Both the position numbers and the translations under genes were made by a program. Under the pieces are notes generated by a model that saw nothing but the letters and a program-made list of their open reading frames with translations, was not told the DNA's origin and made no database searches. A DNA stretch of 64,000 nt. It comes from Saprospiraceae bacterium. GTDB taxonomy: Bacteria > Bacteroidota > Bacteroidia > Chitinophagales > Saprospiraceae. Shown piece by piece: positions 18,655 to 28,019 of this stretch. The stretch spans positions 1 through 64,000 of the forward strand of contig JAIYAP010000041.1 in NCBI GenBank assembly GCA_027488935.1, written 5' to 3'. Every line of letters begins with the position of its first letter. The first letter of the stretch is position 1.

Positions 18655-19062
18655 ATGAATTTGTGGATCATAACGCTGTTTTCGTGGTGGATTGGCACCC
18701 TCGATTTGACAATTAGCAACATCAAAGTGGCAAAAGGCCAGTTATTTGTAGCGGTATACAACAACAAGCCTGACTTCTTAGATGTTTCAAAAGCCACCTC
18801 ACACCATGTCTTTCCGATTAGCCAAACCGGCAAGCAAAACTTTAAATTACCTGCGCTGTCACCCGGCTATTATGCAATTTGTTGTTTTCAGGACCTGAAT
18901 GGAAACAAACGCCTGGATACCAATATGTTTGGCGTGCCCACCGAACCGTATGGGTTTTCACGCAATGCCCGTCCAAAATTCAGGGCGCCTGTTTGGGATG
19001 AAGCCTGTTTTGAAATAAAAAAAGACCCCATTCCTGTTGAAATTTATATTGATAGCTGGTGA
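18655..19062 (+). CDS. DUF2141 domain protein
   Basis: The 135-residue protein matches the DUF2141 pattern: LTISNIKVAKGQLFVAVYN at the start of the fold, LSPGYYAICCFQDLNGNKRLDTN in the middle and GFSRNARPKF near the end. The first 20 residues are hydrophobic and may be a short signal peptide. Family members are small exported beta-sandwich proteins of unknown function, frequent in Bacteroidota. It has a promoter of its own and is separated from the next gene by 116 bases. Confidence 0.85.
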   Translation: MNLWIITLFSWWIGTLDLTISNIKVAKGQLFVAVYNNKPDFLDVSKATSHHVFPISQTGKQNFKLPALSPGYYAICCFQDLNGNKRLDTNMFGVPTEPYGFSRNARPKFRAPVWDEACFEIKKDPIPVEIYIDSW

Positions 19063-19097
19063 AATCGTGCAAATGCCCTTCCTTTTGCTAAATGCTG

Positions 19098-19105
19098 TAC
19101 CTTTG
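19098..19105 (+). promoter_or_regulatory. -7 promoter element upstream of the MlaF-like gene
   Basis: TACCTTTG matches the consensus and lies 73 bases before the ATG at 19179. Confidence 0.45.
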
Positions 19106-19178
19106 TGCAATCTGGTAGTATCCTGCCCGATTGTTTGTACTTGAAATTTAAACCGGCGCTTCGGCCCAACCCATTGAC

Positions 19179-19937
19179 ATGATTCGCGCAGAAAATATCA
19201 TCAAAACATTTGGAGACCAACAGGTACTCAAAGGCATCGACTTCACCTTTCAAGCGGGACAAAACAACCTGATTATTGGTCGTTCGGGCGCAGGCAAAAC
19301 GGTTTTGCTCAAAATATTGGTGGGCTTGCAAGTTCCTTCTACAGGCACCATCTGGTATGATGATGTGAATTTTACCGGCCTCGATAAAGAAGGCATGCGT
19401 GCAATCCGCATGAAAATCGGGATGTTGTTCCAGGGTTCTGCGCTGTTTGACTCACTCACGGTAGAGGAAAATATTCGTTTCCCGCTGGATATGTTTACCA
19501 TGATGACCTATAAAGAGAAACTGGAACAGGTGAATTATTGCTTGGAGCGGGTAAACCTGGGCGGCAACAACCGCAAATATCCTTCTGAGTTATCGGGTGG
19601 GATGCAAAAACGGGTGGGTATTGCGCGCGCGATCGTGCTGAATCCGCAATACTTGTTTTGTGACGAACCCAACTCAGGCCTCGATCCAAAAACGGCCATT
19701 TTGATTGATGAATTGATTTCGAGTATTACGGAGGAAAAAAACATCACGACCATCATCAACACCCACGATATGAATTCGGTGATGGAAATTGGGGATAATA
19801 TTTGTTTTTTACACGAAGGTCGCCTGGAATGGAGCGGCACCAAAGACCAGGTTTTGGCGAGCGAGAACGAAAATTTGCAGTCGTTTATCTTTGCGTCTCC
19901 GTTTTTGCAGCGCTTGCGCAAGCAGGCCTTGGGGTAA
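19179..19937 (+). CDS. ABC transporter ATP-binding protein, MlaF type
   Basis: The 252-residue ATPase has Walker A GRSGAGKT at 34-41, the signature LSGGMQ at 138-143, Walker B LFCDEP at 159-164 and the switch histidine in NTHDMNSV. The pattern GMLFQGSALFDSLTVEENI is characteristic of MlaF, the ATPase of the phospholipid transport complex MlaFEDB. The permease (MlaE) and MCE protein (MlaD) are not adjacent, although in many genomes mlaE directly precedes this gene. The function in lipid asymmetry is family-based inference. Confidence 0.85.
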   Translation: MIRAENIIKTFGDQQVLKGIDFTFQAGQNNLIIGRSGAGKTVLLKILVGLQVPSTGTIWYDDVNFTGLDKEGMRAIRMKIGMLFQGSALFDSLTVEENIRFPLDMFTMMTYKEKLEQVNYCLERVNLGGNNRKYPSELSGGMQKRVGIARAIVLNPQYLFCDEPNSGLDPKTAILIDELISSITEEKNITTIINTHDMNSVMEIGDNICFLHEGRLEWSGTKDQVLASENENLQSFIFASPFLQRLRKQALG

Positions 19938-19951
19938 TCCATTCATCCTTT

Positions 19952-19971
19952 CAGCGTTCCGCGAGGAACGC
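19952..19971. repeat. GCGTTCC hairpin repeat, copy 1
   Basis: GCGTTCC and GGAACGC pair around a GCGA tetraloop (19954-19971). It lies 14 bases past the stop of the MlaF-like gene and has a near-identical second copy at 20033-20053. Confidence 0.75.
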
Positions 19972-20032
19972 CATATTATTATCTGGAATTTTCAATTCCC
20001 TTTCAAATCATTTCCATCCATCCAACGAAATC

Positions 20033-20053
20033 CAGCGTTCCGCTAGGAACGCT
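20033..20053. repeat. GCGTTCC hairpin repeat, copy 2
   Basis: AGCGTTCC pairs with GGAACGCT around GCTA. It differs from copy 1 mainly in the loop (GCTA against GCGA), which suggests a dispersed structured repeat. Confidence 0.75.
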
Positions 20054-20060
20054 ATCTGAT

Positions 20061-20092
20061 TAGGCTGCAACACGCTTATGTGTCGCAGCCTA
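20061..20092. repeat. Hairpin with 8 + 4 bp stem in the repeat cluster
   Basis: TAGGCTGC (20061-20068) pairs with GCAGCCTA (20085-20092), and ACAC pairs with GTGT inside it after one mismatch, leaving loop GCTTAT. No T run follows, so a classic terminator is unlikely. The hairpins lie between a + strand and a - strand gene and could stop or protect both transcripts. Confidence 0.65.
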
Positions 20093-20203
20093 TCTTGGTT
20101 ATGTTTCATGAATGTAATCCTGGTTGGGATGGCCTTCGTTGTCTTGGATAATGATGTCTTTAACGTAGATTATCATTCCGGTTTTGCCGAAATTTAAAAA
20201 AGG

Positions 20204-23032
20204 TCATTCTGCGATTAGTTTACCGGAGGCTATCGACTTACCTTGGGAGGTAAGTCGATAGAATACAACGCCTGCCGGAATTTGATGTCTAAGCAATCGG
20301 AATGTGGGTTGGGTAAAAACAGGATTAGCAATTAATCGGCCTTGGATATCGTAAAGGGACAGTTCAAAACGATTGGACGGTACCCCGGTTACTTCAAATA
20401 TTGCACTTTCGGTAAATGGATTCGGGTAAACATTCAGGTCGGCACCCGGCCAATCCACGTGTACGGTTGAAAGAATCCAATATTCTTCCTCTTGACAGGC
20501 GGTATGGAGGGTGGTATTCGACAAAATGGGCGTGTTATAATTAAAATAGATGGCAGCGTGGTTCAGGATTTGCGTTCCACAAGGGAGGGAATCGCGTTGA
20601 GCGACCCGGAATTTGACAAACCCATCGGCCGCGCTGCCACCTGGAATCAGATTAGCATTGGGGATGGTAAACTGTACGATGCCGTTGCCATACACCTGGA
20701 ACGTGTAAGGATGGCTGGATGCGCCTGGCCGTACGGTGGCGGGATCCAGTGCAGCCGAAAGGGTATCGCGGACGATCACCTGCTGCACTGTATCATTGCC
20801 TGAATTGGTAAAGTGGATTAAATAGTCCAAATCGGTTTGTGGACTGACGTAGTTGGGGACGTCGTACCCCTTGGGATGGCCTCTTTTGAGTATGGTTGGA
20901 TTGTAATCAGATTCGGAACTTTCCTGGCAGTTGATGGACACAAAAGCATCCTGATCATCTTCCGGGAACATGGTATAGAAACCCAGGGAAGGCGTATTGC
21001 CGCTGGTGTCGCTGATACAGCCTTCTACGGCTGCGGTGGGAAAACTGGTACCGGGGTAGCCAGGGGTTTGTTTGGCAATGATGCGGTAGGTTTTGCCATC
21101 TTTTTCAGAGGCCCAGGATTTGGTAGCACCCGCATCCAACTGGTATTGAAAATCGGGATTGCCGGGTTGAACGAGGAAAAGCACATCTTCTACAATCACA
21201 AATTCCTGCACGGATCCCATGTCTCCGGTTCCAACATTCTTCAGGACAAAGCGAACAGAATCGCCATCACAGCGACCTTCTGCTACGATCAATGAACGAT
21301 CCCAGCTATTGATATTACAAAATGTATCCGGGTAAATATGCGCTGACACACAGTGTGTTTGTCCAGCAACCGTTTCATTACAGTCGAGGAACGCATTGAA
21401 TGTAAATTCTTTACAAACACCAGGCTCCAACTTGCCAACATCAAACAACAGGGTGTCAGCGTCTGGTATAAAGGGTATTGAACTCTGGGTAACGGTAAGT
21501 GCTCCGTCCAATACAACTTTTATAAAAGTTACATCAGATGTGGCCGTGCCAGAATTACAATAACGCACTACATATTCATTATCTGCACAGCGGCGCAAAA
21601 TTGGCGTCGCAATATCCACTTCATTTCGTGGGCAAGTAAAGGTGGTCTTTACAGGAATCGGCACTTCTACGGTATCATAAGGCAGCAGCACGGGCACCAA
21701 AATGCTCGGCGTACAGGTTTCCCAATAGTCGCTGAAGCGATACAAACTTATGGTGTAATACCCGGTATCTACCAATATCTGAAATGCACCATTGGCGTTG
21801 GATACCGCATAAAGCGTATCATCTTTCCCTTCAACTTTTACAACCCAATCGGTTAAACTAGGTTCGTCCTGATCACGCACACAATTTTGAACCTGATTAT
21901 CCCAAAAGATATTGCCGCGCAGGTAACTCGTTAGGACGGTACCATTTTTATCGGTTTTAACCAAATATGCCCGTTGTTCTGAAACGGTCAAATCTTTCGA
22001 ACTGCTACCGGCAGCAACAGCCCCTCCATCATTGGCAGGCACCACGCCATAAGCAGCATCCGGACCAACTTTGCCCGCAAGCGATTCCCACAACATGTTG
22101 CCGTTTTCGGCCACATAATCGATACACAACTCCCCGTCGAGGGTACTAAGGTCTTTTTGTCCAGCAACAAAATAACCACCATTCGGAGCAGTAGAAATAC
22201 TGTTGAATCGTGTTTGCGCAATAGTGTCAATCCAGATTAAATTATCACCAGTGCCATCAATTTTGGCAACAAATCCATTTGTATTGGTATATCCGGCTAT
22301 TACAAAGGCGTCGTCTGTTGCAAAAACAACATCGCGGCCAATATCAAATAAGCCCTGATAAAAATCATAGGTGCGTTCCCAAACCAGACTGCCATCATTG
22401 CTCTGAACCCGCACGGCGTAAACGAGCGATTCGTTTTTGGCACCGACGGCGATCAAATCACCATTTGGAGCCAGGGTAATACCATAACCTTGTTCTTTTT
22501 CGGAGGGCAGCCCAAATGTTTTGTACCAAATTGTATTGCCTAATGCATCTGTTTTTAAAACAAACAGGTCATTTTTTTGACTTTCAGACCCAACAATAAC
22601 CAAAGAACCGTCGGGTAATTCTAAGATATCAAATGCTTCCTCATCCTGACCGATCTGTGTAGCACCAATGCTTTTAGACCATATTTTTTTACCAAAAGCA
22701 TCTGTTTTAAACAGATAAATATTCTTTTGGCTGGTCTTTACATAACCAACTGCAATGATGCCCGTATCGCGGCTACTAATAAGCGCATTCGCAGAAAAAC
22801 TGCCGGAACCTGTGTAATTCTTGGCCCACTGCTCATTTCCGTCTGCATCTACTTTTACGATAAACAAGCGGCTCAAGCCATAATAGCCCGCCATTACATA
22901 ACCACCATCAGGGGTTTTGGCTACCGCATTGGCGATATCGAACCCGCCACCTCCATATAAACGCTCCCAGCCCTGCGCGGAAACGAACCCGGCAGTTAGC
23001 AAAAACAAGAAGATGAAAAGATACTTTCGCAT
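20204..23032 (-). CDS. Secreted T9SS type A protein with propeller-like repeats and a DUF11-like domain
   Basis: The 942-residue product has a signal peptide (FIFLFLLTAGFVSAQ) and many repeats of the form KTPDGGYVMAGY / WAKNYTGSGSFSANAL, expected to build a beta-propeller at residues about 20-370. A Cys-rich SdrD/DUF11-like region follows (DYLIHFTNSGNDTVQQVIVRD, INHAAIYFNYN). The C terminus (LNVYPNPFTESAIFEV to ASGKLIAE) is a T9SS type A sorting domain, so it is exported across the outer membrane and probably anchored at the surface. The frame is open to 23155, but MRKYLFIFLFLL at 23032 gives the signal peptide. No substrate is known. Confidence 0.87.
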   Translation of the reverse strand: MRKYLFIFLFLLTAGFVSAQGWERLYGGGGFDIANAVAKTPDGGYVMAGYYGLSRLFIVKVDADGNEQWAKNYTGSGSFSANALISSRDTGIIAVGYVKTSQKNIYLFKTDAFGKKIWSKSIGATQIGQDEEAFDILELPDGSLVIVGSESQKNDLFVLKTDALGNTIWYKTFGLPSEKEQGYGITLAPNGDLIAVGAKNESLVYAVRVQSNDGSLVWERTYDFYQGLFDIGRDVVFATDDAFVIAGYTNTNGFVAKIDGTGDNLIWIDTIAQTRFNSISTAPNGGYFVAGQKDLSTLDGELCIDYVAENGNMLWESLAGKVGPDAAYGVVPANDGGAVAAGSSSKDLTVSEQRAYLVKTDKNGTVLTSYLRGNIFWDNQVQNCVRDQDEPSLTDWVVKVEGKDDTLYAVSNANGAFQILVDTGYYTISLYRFSDYWETCTPSILVPVLLPYDTVEVPIPVKTTFTCPRNEVDIATPILRRCADNEYVVRYCNSGTATSDVTFIKVVLDGALTVTQSSIPFIPDADTLLFDVGKLEPGVCKEFTFNAFLDCNETVAGQTHCVSAHIYPDTFCNINSWDRSLIVAEGRCDGDSVRFVLKNVGTGDMGSVQEFVIVEDVLFLVQPGNPDFQYQLDAGATKSWASEKDGKTYRIIAKQTPGYPGTSFPTAAVEGCISDTSGNTPSLGFYTMFPEDDQDAFVSINCQESSESDYNPTILKRGHPKGYDVPNYVSPQTDLDYLIHFTNSGNDTVQQVIVRDTLSAALDPATVRPGASSHPYTFQVYGNGIVQFTIPNANLIPGGSAADGFVKFRVAQRDSLPCGTQILNHAAIYFNYNTPILSNTTLHTACQEEEYWILSTVHVDWPGADLNVYPNPFTESAIFEVTGVPSNRFELSLYDIQGRLIANPVFTQPTFRLLRHQIPAGVVFYRLTSQGKSIASGKLIAE

Positions 23033-23280
23033 GAGTCGAATGATTAAGCAATCTGATTGCTCTTTTTTGATGATACAAAAGTGCAGCTTGTAAAATGTAG
23101 AAGTACAGACAAAAAAATGCATTTGTTGAGCGGTTTTATCGTATAAAGATGACAAATTTATTTACTACAATTGAATATTTTTCATTTTTTCGCCTCAAAT
23201 GCCCAATATTTACACAAAAATAACCGTTTGTAAAATCCGAAACGATATTTCGTTTGTTGAATAGATAAATAGAAACGACT

Positions 23281-24693
23281 ATGCAAAAAAGTGTATTAGC
23301 CGAAATTGTGCGTTCCCTCAATAAAAAAGAACATCGCGAACTGCATAAATGGTTGCAATCGCCTGCCCATAACCAACGGGAGGATGTGCCGATCCTTTTT
23401 GAATACCTTATTAAACACCTCAATCAATCTGATACAGGCGTTGAAAAGGAAGATGCCTGGAACGCCATTTTTCCGGATAAGGAATACGATGACGCCTATA
23501 TGCGGCAGGTGATGTATTTTTTACTAAAGGCCATCGAAGATTATCTGGTTTTTACTGAAATTTCTTCGAATAAAGTAATGCATCAAAGTACCCTCATTCG
23601 GATGTACCGAGGACGGAAGCTTGAAAAAGCGCGCAAACAAGCCCAACGCCTGGCTTGGGAAAGTTTGGAGCAACAGCCTTTGCGCAATAGCTATTACTTA
23701 CGTACCCGATTTATGCTGGAACATGAAAACTACGAACACTTAGTGAGTGTTAATCACAATGCATTGGTCAACCTGCAAGAAACCGCTGATGCGTTGGAAG
23801 CATGGTTTTTGGCCGAAAAAATTCAATTGAGCTGCGAAATGCTGGCCCACCGTTGGCGCTATCAAAAAGCGGTGTATCAACATGGACTACTTGAAGCGGT
23901 GCTGGATTATACAGAAGGAAAAAGCTTTTTGGACGAACCGGCTGTGGGCGTATTTTATCATGCCTATATGGCCATTACCAATCCACTGGACGAACAATAC
24001 TTTGACAAACTAGAAACCCTGATTCGAAATTTATCTGTAAAGTTTACCCATTCTGAAAGCCGGTCACTCTATCTGGTGGCACTCAATTATTGTGTAGGTA
24101 AAGTAAACCAAGGACAATCGGACTATGCCAGAAGGCTTTTTGAGTTATACCGATCGGGCATCGCAACCGGAATATTGTTGGATAATAATAATGTATCCAG
24201 TACGACCTTTGGAAACGCCGTTGGCAGCGCACTCCGATTGAATGAATACGGCTGGGCCGAAAAATTTATTGAAGATTTCAAACACCACCTGGAAGAAAAG
24301 GAGCGCAACAGCATTGCAAACTTCAACCTTGCACGGGTATTCGCCAGCAAAGGGGAATACGATAAAGCCCAGCGCCTGCTTACCCAATTCGATTATGATG
24401 ATATGTCACTCAACATCATCGCCAAAACCATGCTCCTCAAAATATATTACGAACAATCAGAGTTAGATGCCTTCGAATCGCTGCTGGAAAGTATGCGTAT
24501 TTACCTACAACGCAAGGAAGCGCTCAATCCAGCCTACAAAACCGCCTTCAAAAACATGATCAGCCTGATGAAGCGCTTGCTCAACATGAACCCCTACTCC
24601 AAAGCCCAAAAAACAAAACTGCGCGAACTCATTGTGGCCACCAACCCACTCATGGAACGTGATTGGCTGCTAAAACAGGTAGATGGACGATAA
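23281..24693 (+). CDS. Cytoplasmic helical-repeat protein of unknown function
   Basis: The 470-residue product has no signal peptide and is almost entirely helical, with TPR-like pairs such as NFNLARVFASKGEYDKAQRLL. The N terminus (VLAEIVRSLNKKEHRELHKWLQ) is a distinctive block that I associate with a poorly described family of Saprospiraceae-type bacteria; this is memory-based and not checked. It is transcribed divergently from the large T9SS protein gene with a 248-base shared upstream region, and is followed by lspA. No enzymatic motif is visible. Confidence 0.7.
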   Translation: MQKSVLAEIVRSLNKKEHRELHKWLQSPAHNQREDVPILFEYLIKHLNQSDTGVEKEDAWNAIFPDKEYDDAYMRQVMYFLLKAIEDYLVFTEISSNKVMHQSTLIRMYRGRKLEKARKQAQRLAWESLEQQPLRNSYYLRTRFMLEHENYEHLVSVNHNALVNLQETADALEAWFLAEKIQLSCEMLAHRWRYQKAVYQHGLLEAVLDYTEGKSFLDEPAVGVFYHAYMAITNPLDEQYFDKLETLIRNLSVKFTHSESRSLYLVALNYCVGKVNQGQSDYARRLFELYRSGIATGILLDNNNVSSTTFGNAVGSALRLNEYGWAEKFIEDFKHHLEEKERNSIANFNLARVFASKGEYDKAQRLLTQFDYDDMSLNIIAKTMLLKIYYEQSELDAFESLLESMRIYLQRKEALNPAYKTAFKNMISLMKRLLNMNPYSKAQKTKLRELIVATNPLMERDWLLKQVDGR

Positions 24694-24759
24694 ACTGCGC
24701 GTATTTTCATAAATCATCGTTTCTTTGTGCCTTTCTATTCATAAAAACGCTTACGCATC

Positions 24760-25539
24760 TTGAAACAGGGTTATAAAGTTGCTATTTTGATATTCCTGGT
24801 GCTGCTCATCGATCAGTCCCTGAAAATTTACATCAAAACGCATTTTGAATACAACGAGGATTATGCCATCCTGGGCCTGGAATGGGCAAGGCTGCATTTT
24901 GTGGAAAACGAGGGCATGGCATTTGGCATTACCTTCGATTGGGCCTACGGAAAATTGATCCTGAGCCTGTTCCGCATTCTGATGGTAGCCGGACTGATTT
25001 GGTACATGCGCATGCTCATGGCCGCAAAAGCGCCCAAAGGTTTTGTGTACAGTGTGGGACTGATCACGGCAGGCGCCCTGGGCAATATTATTGACAGCGC
25101 CATTTACGGATTGATCTTTTCCAGTTCCTATCACAATGGTATGCTTGCCGAAATGGTACCAATTGGACAGGGTTATGGTGCGTTTTTGCACGGAAAAGTG
25201 GTGGATATGCTGTACTTCCCCATCAAATACTTCGAATTGCCTTCCTGGCTGGGCGGCGGCGGCTTCCTGTTTTTTAGCCCAATTTTTAATATCGCCGATG
25301 CTTCCATCACGACGGGTGTGCTGAGTATTTTGCTGTTTCAACGCAAGTTTTTTACCAGCGAACTACAAAAAGAAGCCGAGCCCGTGCTGGTATTAGAGAC
25401 CAATGAACTGGCAGAAACCAGCGATGCAACACCTGTCATCGAATTGGGTGAACCAGCCCATACAGAGCCTACTCCAGAAGAAAAAGGTACCGATGGGCTG
25501 TTGAGCAACGACCCCAAACCAGATGAAGCCGGGAAGTAA
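24760..25539 (+). CDS. lspA: Lipoprotein signal peptidase with long C-terminal tail
   Basis: LspA removes signal peptides from prolipoproteins in the cytoplasmic membrane. The two catalytic aspartates are in GNIIDSAIYG and FNIADASI, and the N-terminal VLLIDQSLKIYI block is conserved. About 45 extra residues separate the catalytic blocks compared with E. coli LspA, and a tail of about 60 acidic residues follows the last helix, so the protein is 259 residues against the usual 160-200. The start is a TTG at 24760; no ATG gives the full first helix. It opens the outer-membrane biogenesis block that runs to bamA. Confidence 0.9.
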   Translation: MKQGYKVAILIFLVLLIDQSLKIYIKTHFEYNEDYAILGLEWARLHFVENEGMAFGITFDWAYGKLILSLFRILMVAGLIWYMRMLMAAKAPKGFVYSVGLITAGALGNIIDSAIYGLIFSSSYHNGMLAEMVPIGQGYGAFLHGKVVDMLYFPIKYFELPSWLGGGGFLFFSPIFNIADASITTGVLSILLFQRKFFTSELQKEAEPVLVLETNELAETSDATPVIELGEPAHTEPTPEEKGTDGLLSNDPKPDEAGK

Positions 25540-25594
25540 GCATTTGTTGCAGTTGTTTCACACCCATTTAACAGCTAGTTGTGGTCAATTAGAC

Positions 25595-25602
25595 TAACTT
25601 TG
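25595..25602 (+). promoter_or_regulatory. -7 promoter element of the PPIase-like lipoprotein gene
   Basis: TAACTTTG fits TAnnTTTG and lies 38 bases before the ATG at 25641. Confidence 0.45.
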
Positions 25603-25640
25603 CGCGATTTTGCCGGGAAAACTAGTCCGGTTCGGATAAT

Positions 25641-26501
25641 ATGATGTTGCTGAAACATACCTCATACCTTGTTAGCCTGCTGTTTGTCTGCTTGTCGCTC
25701 TGGCATTGTGGCAGTAACACTACGTCCAAAGCAGACGACAAAGTACTCGCGCAAGTATATAATAAGGTGCTTTATCAGTCGAACCTGGCTGATATGATAC
25801 CGGAGTATACCACACCCGAAGACAGCGCGCTGATTGTAAAAGCATATTTGCAGCGCTGGATTCGCGAACAGTTGCTCATGTACGAGGCCGAACGCAATAT
25901 TCCGAAAGACCTCAACATCGACCAGCTGGTGCGCGATTACCGGGCAAGTTTGGTGCGCTTCAATTTTGAAGAACAACTCATTGCCGAAAAATTGGACAGT
26001 ACCGTTTCCGAGGCCGTGCTCAAAGATTTTTACGAAAAAAACAAAGAGCAGTTTCAGCTGGAAAGCACCATTTTAAAATGTATGCTCATCAAGGCACCTG
26101 CTAAAGCGCCACAATCGGAGCTCAATAAACTTTGGTACAGCCGCTCCGACGATGCCGATGGAAAATTGATGACCTTCGCCAAACAGTGGAACGCTTTTGG
26201 CCTGTTTGATCGCGAAAAATGGTACAAATTGGAAGAGGTAGCCGCGTTTCTGCCTAAGGGTACGTTAACATCGGAAAACGTACGCTCCCGCAGTGATGGC
26301 ACCTTGAGCGATGCCGATTATCGCTACTACTACCGCGTACTGGAAACGGTACAAGGAAAAACAACCGCACCGTTCGATTATGTGCGCGAACAAGCAGTAA
26401 AAGTGATCCTGCACCAGCGCAAACAAGCATTGCTCGAACAGTGGAAAGAGGATCTTTATCAGAAAGAACTAAGACGAGAAAACGTAAAGATCTTGCAGTA
26501 A
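25641..26501 (+). CDS. Lipoprotein resembling a SurA/PpiD-type chaperone
   Basis: The 286-residue product has a lipoprotein signal peptide with lipobox SLWHC. The helical body (YLQRWIREQLLMYEAERN, VSEAVLKDFYEKNKEQFQL) resembles the N-terminal chaperone part of SurA-type peptidyl-prolyl isomerases. A clear parvulin domain with its usual active-site motifs is not visible. It lies directly upstream of surA and bamA and is probably their partner in delivering outer-membrane proteins. Assignment as a chaperone rests on general similarity and context; isomerase activity is doubtful. Confidence 0.7.
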   Translation: MMLLKHTSYLVSLLFVCLSLWHCGSNTTSKADDKVLAQVYNKVLYQSNLADMIPEYTTPEDSALIVKAYLQRWIREQLLMYEAERNIPKDLNIDQLVRDYRASLVRFNFEEQLIAEKLDSTVSEAVLKDFYEKNKEQFQLESTILKCMLIKAPAKAPQSELNKLWYSRSDDADGKLMTFAKQWNAFGLFDREKWYKLEEVAAFLPKGTLTSENVRSRSDGTLSDADYRYYYRVLETVQGKTTAPFDYVREQAVKVILHQRKQALLEQWKEDLYQKELRRENVKILQ

Positions 26502-26579
26502 CCAAACCATCGTAAACGCAATCATGTTCATTTCGGCTTGCCAATAGGCACGCATTTTGTCATTCGCAATAGATTTTCA

Positions 26580-27938
26580 ATGAAACATATTTTTGTATTT
26601 TTCCTTTTTTGCGCCTGTTTCGGACAATTGTCCGCCCAAAATGACCGGGCCGTCATCGATCGTGTAGTGGCTTCTGTAGGGGGCGAAATTATCCTATTGA
26701 GCGAACTTCAGGAACAATTGTCGTACGCCAAACAACAACAACCCAACCTGCCGCCTGAGCACCGCTGCATCATTTTGCAAAACCTGGTCATTCAGAAATT
26801 GCTGGTCAACCAGGCCAAACTCGACTCCATTGAAGTAAAAGATGAAGATGTGGAAACGCAAATCAATGCGCGGATCGAACGGTTATTGGGCTATTTTAAC
26901 CAGGATGAAAAAGCAATCGAGGAATTTTACGGGATGAGCCTCAATGACATCAAAGAGCAAACCCGCACCGATATGCGCAACCAACTGCTCGCAGAGCGCA
27001 TGCAAGGCCAAATTACAGAAAAAGCGACTGTTACTCCTGCCGAAGTGTTGCGTTTTTATAACCGGATTCCGAAAGACTCGCTGCCTTATTTCAATGCTGA
27101 TGTGGAAATTCGGGAAATCGTGTACAAGCCGCAGGTGAATGCCGAAGAAAAGGAAAAGGCGCGGGTAAAAATTGAAGAATTGCGCAAAAGAATCACTTCG
27201 GATGGCGAAGATTTTGCTGTTTTGGCCAAAAAATACAGCGATGACCCCGGTAGTGGCGCGCAAGGCGGCGATTTGGGCTGGCAAAAGCGCGGCACCTTTG
27301 TTCCTGAGTTTGAAGCAACCGCTTATAACCTCGAAAAAGACCAAATCAGTCCGGTCATCGAAACCGAGTTTGGTTTTCACTTTTTGCAATTGCTGGAACG
27401 TCGAGGCAACCTCATCCACGTGCGCCACATCCTGGTAAAACCTGAAATTACCGATGCCGACCTGGCTACTGCAAAAATGAAACTCGATACCGTGCGCAAC
27501 CTGATCAAAACGAATGCGATCTCGTTTTCGGATGCAGTAAAAAAATACGGCGACAAAAACACCCCCAGCCACAGCAATGATGGCCGCATTACGAATCCAC
27601 GCAGCAACAATACCTTCTTTGAAGTGGCCGATCTCGATACCGACGTGTACTTCGCCATCGAAGGATTGCAGGTAGGTGAAATTGCCGAACCTTTCCAATA
27701 CCGCGGACAGGATGGCAGCAAACTGTATCGTTTGGTGCAATTGCAAAGTCGTACCAAACCACACAAAGCCGACTTGAAACAGGATTACGGTAAAATTCAG
27801 ATTGCAGCGCTGGAACAAAAAAAATCGGAAAGCACCGAAAAATGGGTGGTCGAAAAATTGCGTACCACGTACTTATCCATCAGCGATATGTTTATGAATT
27901 GCCCAAACCTGACAGAAATGTTGGAAATCAAACCATAA
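26580..27938 (+). CDS. surA: Periplasmic chaperone/peptidyl-prolyl isomerase SurA
   Basis: SurA escorts unfolded outer-membrane proteins to the BAM complex. The 452-residue product has a signal peptide ([14 protein letters not shown]), an N-terminal chaperone domain ([19 protein letters not shown]), and two parvulin domains: a clear first one ([23 protein letters not shown]) and a second beginning [17 protein letters not shown]-terminal helix completes the chaperone core. The ATG at 26580 is chosen over the upstream in-frame start because it begins the signal peptide. bamA follows 81 bases later. Confidence 0.92.
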   Translation: MKHIFVFFLFCACFGQLSAQNDRAVIDRVVASVGGEIILLSELQEQLSYAKQQQPNLPPEHRCIILQNLVIQKLLVNQAKLDSIEVKDEDVETQINARIERLLGYFNQDEKAIEEFYGMSLNDIKEQTRTDMRNQLLAERMQGQITEKATVTPAEVLRFYNRIPKDSLPYFNADVEIREIVYKPQVNAEEKEKARVKIEELRKRITSDGEDFAVLAKKYSDDPGSGAQGGDLGWQKRGTFVPEFEATAYNLEKDQISPVIETEFGFHFLQLLERRGNLIHVRHILVKPEITDADLATAKMKLDTVRNLIKTNAISFSDAVKKYGDKNTPSHSNDGRITNPRSNNTFFEVADLDTDVYFAIEGLQVGEIAEPFQYRGQDGSKLYRLVQLQSRTKPHKADLKQDYGKIQIAALEQKKSESTEKWVVEKLRTTYLSISDMFMNCPNLTEMLEIKP

Positions 27939-28019
27939 GCAACATCCTTCTTCTATAAATACATCGTTCGCTTGCATGCCAGGCGTCCCAAACTAAACAC
28001 AGTACCGCAACTCAACTTT

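Noticed and set aside
20099-20176. 25-residue minus-strand ORF (MIIYVKDIIIQ...) beside the hairpin repeats
   Set aside because: Too short, no promoter box and no homologue I recognise; it may be a relic.
26883-27818. 311-residue minus-strand frame within surA
   Set aside because: Antisense to a well-supported coding sequence, with no promoter and no domain.
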